Positions 5,139 to 9,328 of a stretch of 9,328 nt of DNA are shown here, in pieces; the first letter of the stretch is position 1; every line of letters starts with the position of its first letter. The stretch lies in the NCBI GenBank assembly GCA_023428915.1, contig JAEYWL010000073.1, forward strand, positions 1-9,328, given 5' to 3'. Origin of the DNA: Verrucomicrobiota bacterium. GTDB lineage: Bacteria; Chlamydiota; Chlamydiia; Chlamydiales; JAEYWL01. Position numbers and translations under genes: made by a program. Under the pieces are notes generated by a model. The model was not told where the DNA came from. It was given only the letters and a program-made list of their open reading frames with translations, and searched no databases.

Positions 5139-7766
5139 ATGCAAGAAGTTGGGTTATTAGATACTTTATTAGCGAAAAAGGGAGAAGCTTTTGAGCTTGG
5201 AATAAGAGATGCATTCTCTTTGCAGGATGATGAACACCTTTTTTGGCTGGAATCCGGTCAAATCGATCTTTTTGCCATTGAAGCAGAAGGACGCCGCCAC
5301 TTTTTAAGCCATTTTGAAGCTGGTTCATTGCTGTTATCATTTCCTGGTAGAAAAGATCTGGCTGTCTTTGCCCTACCGACTCCAAAGGCAGTCATCCGCA
5401 AGATCGCCCTTCAGAATTATATAGAGATGAGGCTAAATCCTGTTTTAAAAGGAGAATCGGATGCTAAACTGACAGATTTTGTCCAGCACTTTGAAGGGCT
5501 TATCGACATGGATACGCTGGATAAAACCTCTGTTTGGCAGCAGCCTCGCGCCTTTGGCAAACAAATACTTAAAGCCCTTTCGCAACGCAATAAGCAAATA
5601 GAGCTTGAGCAATTAGAGAAGGCGCGGCTTAGAAGCGAGCTCGATCAAAAAAATTTCCACTCTGCCCGGGAACAACTGCAAACGGTTTTTTCTCAGCAAG
5701 AACCTATGCAAAGAGCTGTCGGACACAACCTTTTGGTTAATACCTGTCAAATTATAGGCGATCATTTACAATTAACATTCACTCCTTTACAGCATAAATT
5801 AGCTTCAAATGAAATCTTCAATAACGTGTATGAATTGTGCGCATATTCAAATATCTATTACCGGGAAATTCACCTATCTAAGAATTGGTGGACATGTGAT
5901 TCAGGGCCTTTTTTAGGATTTTATAAAGAAAATAGCCAACCGGTAGCACTGATTCCGAAAGACGGCAAGTATGAACTTATTGATATTGCTAAAGGTACAA
6001 GAACAATCGTAAATGAAGAAGTAAACGCCCTTTTGCTGAAAGAAGGGTTTATGTTTTACCGCTCATTCCCTAAGAAAAATTGGATTTCAGCTAAGGACCT
6101 CCTAAGATTCAGCTTATTTAAAAAAACCCCCATTTTTTTAAGTGTTTTCCTGTTTGGGTTGGCAATGGGGTGTTTAAACTTATTTTATCCTTTTTTTAAT
6201 TATGTGCTATTTCAATACGTCATTCCCTATTCGGATCGTTCTCTTTTAACACAAGTGATAGCGGGAATATTCATCATTTCTGTCTCGACCCAGTTATTTA
6301 TGTTTGGCCGGGATTACACTGTTTTAAGGCTGGAAGCTCTAAGCGACCATGATTTAGAGTCCGGCATCTGGCAGCGTGTCTTGAGCCTTTCAGTGCAATT
6401 TTTTAGCCGTTTTGAACTCGGCGATCTCATTATGCGCGTCTTTTCCATCAACACGATTCGCAAATCGCTCACTGGCTCGACAATCCAGGTGCTGTTTAAC
6501 TCCTTCTTTTCCTTGCTTTACTTAATTCCAATGTTCTATTACAGCCCCATGCTTGCCTTAGTCGGGGCAAGCTTTGTCCTGGCCATAGCTTCGTTGAATG
6601 CCTGGTGTTTTTTTGCTAGTTTGCGCTACAACCAAGTGATTTTAGAGTCTAAGGGAAAAGCCAATGGTCTTGTCCTGCAGCAACTCTCTGCCATTTCCAA
6701 AATTCGCTCAGCCGGCGCTGAAAAAATTTCCTTTACGAATTGGGAAAAGATTTTTCAGCCGATGAAAAAAGTTGAGTGGCAAATGCAAAAACTCACAATT
6801 TTTTCTTATGTGGCAAACTATATTTCTTCAACCCTTTCCCCGTTTCTCATCTTTGCCATAGCCCTTTATGTCATTAAAGAAAAAACAGCATTGCCTTTTA
6901 CAATTGGAGATTTCTTAGCCTTTTTGGCAGCATTTACCCCTTTCACATTAGCTGTCACAGACCTTTCAAATATATTGATTGAATTAACCCCCCTTTTTTC
7001 CTTATGGAAAAGAGGGCGGGCGATTTTAGAAGAACGGCTGGAAGTAGAAGGAAATAAAACAGATCCTCATACTTTTTCTGGCGATGTGCAGATCGACCAT
7101 CTTTTTTTCCGTTACGAATCCTCTTCCCCCCTTATCTTGGAAGACATTTCTCTTCATGCAAAACCAGGCGAGTTTATTGGAATTATAGGGCCTTCCGGCT
7201 GCGGCAAATCCTCTTTGGTTAAGCTGCTGGTAGGATTCGAAAAACCTGAAAGCGGCGCCATTTATTTTGACGGCAAAGACCTCTCCACTTTAGATATTCG
7301 CAAGGTAAGGCGCCAGCTTGGCATAGTTTTACAAAATGAAAGCCTCCTTGATGGCACCATACGAGATAACTTGACCACTAAAGGCTCATACTCTGATGAG
7401 GAAATATCCCATATATTGAAACTTACAGGGTTTGATGAGGATCTAAGGCGCCTTCCTATGGGGTTGCATACAGTTTTAATGGATGGGGGCAATACCCTTT
7501 CAGGAGGACAAAAACAGAGGCTTTTAATCGCAAGAGCCTTAATCAGCAAGCCTAAAATCCTGATTCTCGATGAAGCTACAAGCGCCCTTGATAATAAGAC
7601 CCAGGAGATTGTTGAGCGCAGCCTTAAACATATTAACATAACGCGCATCGTTATTGCCCATCGCCTGAGTACCATTTGCCATGCAGATCGCATTTATCTC
7701 ATAAATAAGGGCAAGATCGAAGCAGTCGGAAGCTATGCTGAAATAAAATCGAAAATCGGCTTCTAG
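5139..7766 (+). CDS. NHLM-type ABC exporter with long N-terminal extension (ABC2)
   Basis: The second ABC subunit, 875 residues, lacks a peptidase domain. Residues 1-320 are a cytoplasmic extension. The part near 33-70 (LFWLESGQIDLF and HFEAGSLLL) is typical of the NHLM ABC2 family (TIGR03797 type) and looks loosely like a cyclic-nucleotide/cupin beta-roll. Residues about 148-185 form a charged helix. Membrane helices fall at about 328-352, 368-390, 448-468, 470-492, 556-580 and 589-612. The ATPase domain (about 648-875) has Walker A GPSGCGKS (684-691), Q-loop Gln732, signature LSGGQKQ (787-793), Walker B ILILD (807-811), Glu812 and His841, all intact. Family knowledge pairs this protein with the C39 exporter, perhaps as a heterodimer, and that pairing is inference. 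The ATG at 5139 has no good Shine-Dalgarno site (the nearest, CGAGG, is 17 bases upstream), so translation probably depends on coupling to the preceding gene 6 bases away. Confidence 0.94.
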   Translation: MQEVGLLDTLLAKKGEAFELGIRDAFSLQDDEHLFWLESGQIDLFAIEAEGRRHFLSHFEAGSLLLSFPGRKDLAVFALPTPKAVIRKIALQNYIEMRLNPVLKGESDAKLTDFVQHFEGLIDMDTLDKTSVWQQPRAFGKQILKALSQRNKQIELEQLEKARLRSELDQKNFHSAREQLQTVFSQQEPMQRAVGHNLLVNTCQIIGDHLQLTFTPLQHKLASNEIFNNVYELCAYSNIYYREIHLSKNWWTCDSGPFLGFYKENSQPVALIPKDGKYELIDIAKGTRTIVNEEVNALLLKEGFMFYRSFPKKNWISAKDLLRFSLFKKTPIFLSVFLFGLAMGCLNLFYPFFNYVLFQYVIPYSDRSLLTQVIAGIFIISVSTQLFMFGRDYTVLRLEALSDHDLESGIWQRVLSLSVQFFSRFELGDLIMRVFSINTIRKSLTGSTIQVLFNSFFSLLYLIPMFYYSPMLALVGASFVLAIASLNAWCFFASLRYNQVILESKGKANGLVLQQLSAISKIRSAGAEKISFTNWEKIFQPMKKVEWQMQKLTIFSYVANYISSTLSPFLIFAIALYVIKEKTALPFTIGDFLAFLAAFTPFTLAVTDLSNILIELTPLFSLWKRGRAILEERLEVEGNKTDPHTFSGDVQIDHLFFRYESSSPLILEDISLHAKPGEFIGIIGPSGCGKSSLVKLLVGFEKPESGAIYFDGKDLSTLDIRKVRRQLGIVLQNESLLDGTIRDNLTTKGSYSDEEISHILKLTGFDEDLRRLPMGLHTVLMDGGNTLSGGQKQRLLIARALISKPKILILDEATSALDNKTQEIVERSLKHINITRIVIAHRLSTICHADRIYLINKGKIEAVGSYAEIKSKIGF

Positions 7767-7778
7767 GAAGGTGTCTAA

Positions 7779-9065
7779 ATGGATGAACAAAACCAACGCA
7801 CTGACGAACCTGAGCTGGAGCAACCTTCTGAGGATGAGCTCTTGTTTAGGAAGAAGGCATTGCTGGAAAGAGGCTCTTCAGATCAATTAGACCAATTGTT
7901 TCAACCAATGCCTTCAATAATATGGATAGCTTGGGTAATTGCATTTCTGCTGCTTATAGCCTTAACCGCATGGCTTTTTTGGGGTTCAGTTCCATTACTG
8001 GTGCAAGGCAAGGGGATCTTTGTAAATGATCAGGGATTGTTTAGCATCCAATCCAAAGTAAGCGGCTCAGTTTCCGAGATCTTAGTCAAACCGGGAATGC
8101 TTGTCGAAAAAGGGCAGCTGGTTGCCATTATCAAGGATCCTCAAGAAAGATTTAAATATGAAAGCGCCCTCATGAAGGAAAAACATATTCGCCAGAATCT
8201 GGCACTATTAAAAAAGCAAATTGGAACAGAAGAGCGAGCGGAAAAGGAAGCCTTAGAAAAACAAATTATTTCCAGCCGAAAGACAATTTTAGAGTTAGAA
8301 AACAGCATTATTCCACTGGAAAGCGACCTGAAAAAGAAAGAAGATCTCGCACAAAAAGGGCTGCTCAGTTTAAAGGATCTTCAAGATACAAAACAGCTTC
8401 TCACTCAAAGAAGAATTGCCTTGGAAACCACTAAAGGAAATTTGGAAAATTTTAAGGTGCGCTTGGAAAAAGGATACAGGGAAGAAGAGGTGAAGGCAAA
8501 AGAGAGAGATCTCCTGCAAGCTATGCAAGAAAGGCAGCTGCTCGAATTAACCCAAAAATTAAACCAGGTTTATAGCACAGACAGCGGTTATGTAACAGAA
8601 CTTCTTGTGGCTGCCGGGAGCCATGTCAATGCAGGAACTCCTCTGATGCATCTTGAATATTACTCAACGGATGCCTCGCAGCATTTAGTTTACGCTTATA
8701 TTCCAATAGAAAAAGGCAAACGGGTAAGGGAAGGTACATCAGTCGAGATCGAACCTTCTACAGTTAACCCTCAGGAGTATGGCGCCATTTTGGGCACTGT
8801 GGTCGGCATTTCTTCATTTGCTGTATCAAAGGAAAACATTGCAAGTCTGCTTCAAAACGCAAGCATAGTTGATTATCTTATTCAAAATGGAGAAGCAGCT
8901 GTTCAAATTACTATAGCTCCTCTTCCCGATCCTTCAGCTCCATCAGGTTTAAAGTGGACCTCAGGCAAAGGGCCTCAAATGAAAATTTCTACCGGAACTA
9001 TATGTTCAATCAAAATAATTGCTGATAGGGAACGGCCGCTTTATGAACTTCTTTCCTATTTTTGA
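7779..9065 (+). CDS. HlyD-family adaptor of NHLM-type exporter (second copy)
   Basis: A second membrane fusion protein, 428 residues, paralogous to the one at 1718-2935. A cytoplasmic N-terminus of about 46 residues contains LFRKKALLERGSSDQLDQL (22-40), which resembles the conserved 'FRkkALerlSSPeqLDql' start of NHLM HlyD proteins. One transmembrane helix lies at about 47-69. Lipoyl-like halves (about 86-120 and 265-292) surround a coiled coil (about 125-260). The C-terminal barrel shares YGAILG (334-339), FAVSKE (347-352), QN, VDYL (364-367), PLPDP (381-385), WTSGK (393-397), GT and RPLY with the first copy. It ends abruptly after RPLYELLSYF, without the LIP-type tail of the first copy. The start is well supported: AGGAAGG (7765-7771) lies 7 bases before the ATG and overlaps the upstream TAG. 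The gap from the previous gene is 12 bases, so it is the last gene of the operon. Confidence 0.94.
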   Translation: MDEQNQRTDEPELEQPSEDELLFRKKALLERGSSDQLDQLFQPMPSIIWIAWVIAFLLLIALTAWLFWGSVPLLVQGKGIFVNDQGLFSIQSKVSGSVSEILVKPGMLVEKGQLVAIIKDPQERFKYESALMKEKHIRQNLALLKKQIGTEERAEKEALEKQIISSRKTILELENSIIPLESDLKKKEDLAQKGLLSLKDLQDTKQLLTQRRIALETTKGNLENFKVRLEKGYREEEVKAKERDLLQAMQERQLLELTQKLNQVYSTDSGYVTELLVAAGSHVNAGTPLMHLEYYSTDASQHLVYAYIPIEKGKRVREGTSVEIEPSTVNPQEYGAILGTVVGISSFAVSKENIASLLQNASIVDYLIQNGEAAVQITIAPLPDPSAPSGLKWTSGKGPQMKISTGTICSIKIIADRERPLYELLSYF

Positions 9066-9099
9066 CCGATTTTTTTTTAAATTCTCTAAATTTGAGGAT
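9066..9099. other. Short convergent intergenic gap
   Basis: Thirty-four bases separate the stop codons of the second HlyD gene and the convergent small gene. They contain a T9 run (about 9070-9078) and a weak AT-only inverted repeat AAATT-CTCTA-AATTT. The T-run precedes the inverted repeat on the plus strand, so this is not a standard intrinsic terminator for the operon. I see no terminator elsewhere in the gap. Confidence 0.35.
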
Positions 9100-9222
9100 C
9101 TATGGAGAAACCTCAGGCGTCGCCAGCTCTCTCGCTCTAAGCACTCTACCGCCAACAGCCTTTTTAGCTGCTAAACGTATATTTTTTTTCTCTTTTATTC
9201 GCTTTTTTACTTTTTTTGACAT
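9100..9222 (-). CDS. Small basic protein, 40 residues, unknown function
   Basis: A short gene convergent with the export operon. I do not recognise its family. It begins at the ATG at 9222 (minus strand), preceded 6 bases upstream by AAGGAAGGAG (9229-9238), one of the best ribosome sites in the window, so I prefer this start over an in-frame TTG at 9285. The N-terminal 21 residues are dense in Lys and Arg (MSKKVKKRIKEKK and following). A Gly-Gly pair ends the segment AAKKAVGG (18-25), and a 15-residue tail RVLRARELATPEVSP follows. The Gly-Gly next to a C39 exporter suggests a possible leader/core layout. However, double-glycine leaders are usually acidic with Leu at -4, -7 and -12, whereas here the leader is basic with Ala at -4 and -7 and Asn at -12. 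A nucleic-acid-binding or ribosome-associated small protein is equally possible. No clear promoter or terminator is visible. Confidence 0.6.
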   Translation of the reverse strand: MSKKVKKRIKEKKNIRLAAKKAVGGRVLRARELATPEVSP

Positions 9223-9228
9223 AAAAAA

Positions 9229-9238
9229 CTCCTTCCTT
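9229..9238 (-). promoter_or_regulatory. Strong ribosome-binding site of the small basic gene
   Basis: On the minus strand AAGGAAGGAG is followed by six T residues and then ATG at 9222. The extended complementarity to the 16S rRNA tail and the ideal spacing are the main reasons to believe the short gene is translated. Confidence 0.7.
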
Positions 9239-9328
9239 TGTAAAAAAATACATATGTGTTTAGGTATAAATATCTTAAAATCCAAGTTGCGCCCCTAAAT
9301 CACGCTTGAACATTGCCGAACTTGACAA

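Noticed and set aside
9062..9298. Plus-strand 78-residue frame beginning with TTG at the end of the second HlyD gene
   Set aside because: It has no ribosome site and a TTG start. Its Phe-rich content is what results from reading the Lys-rich minus-strand gene backwards, and that gene has a strong ribosome site.

Overview
The window holds a compact same-strand operon (about 603-9065) for a complete NHLM-type (nitrile hydratase leader microcin) peptide-export machine. It is preceded by about 600 bases of repeat-rich intergenic DNA and followed by a small convergent gene. Host inference is tentative. Two HlyD-type periplasmic adaptors imply a double-membraned, Gram-negative bacterium. The AT-leaning genes with frequent TTA/TTT/AAA codons, and the GC-richer palindromic intergenic repeats, remind me of amoeba-associated Chlamydiae (Parachlamydiaceae-like). 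Nothing in the window proves that.

Region 1-602: I see no credible gene. Positions 57-430 are bracketed by 26-bp near-perfect inverted repeats and contain several internal hairpins, the layout of a MITE-like or dispersed palindromic repeat. After it come a good sigma70-type promoter (549-577) and a Shine-Dalgarno site.

Region 603-9065: five genes with almost no spacing. (1) A cyclic-nucleotide-binding domain fused to a polytopic membrane domain that resembles a degenerate CPBP/Abi (CAAX-protease-like) domain. (2) A first HlyD adaptor. (3) A C39 peptidase/ABC exporter with intact catalytic and ATPase motifs. (4) A second ABC exporter with a long N-terminal extension, the NHLM 'ABC2' type. (5) A second HlyD adaptor. 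The two ABC proteins probably cooperate. The C39 protein would cut a double-glycine-type leader and power export, and the HlyD proteins would bridge the periplasm. Gene 1 could sense a nucleotide signal or serve immunity or maturation. No substrate precursor, modification enzyme or outer-membrane TolC protein is visible in the window.

Region 9066-9328: the minus strand carries a convincing 40-codon gene with a near-ideal ribosome-binding site. Its very basic product contains an internal Gly-Gly, and because it lies next to a C39 exporter it is worth testing as a substrate. The evidence for that role is weak.
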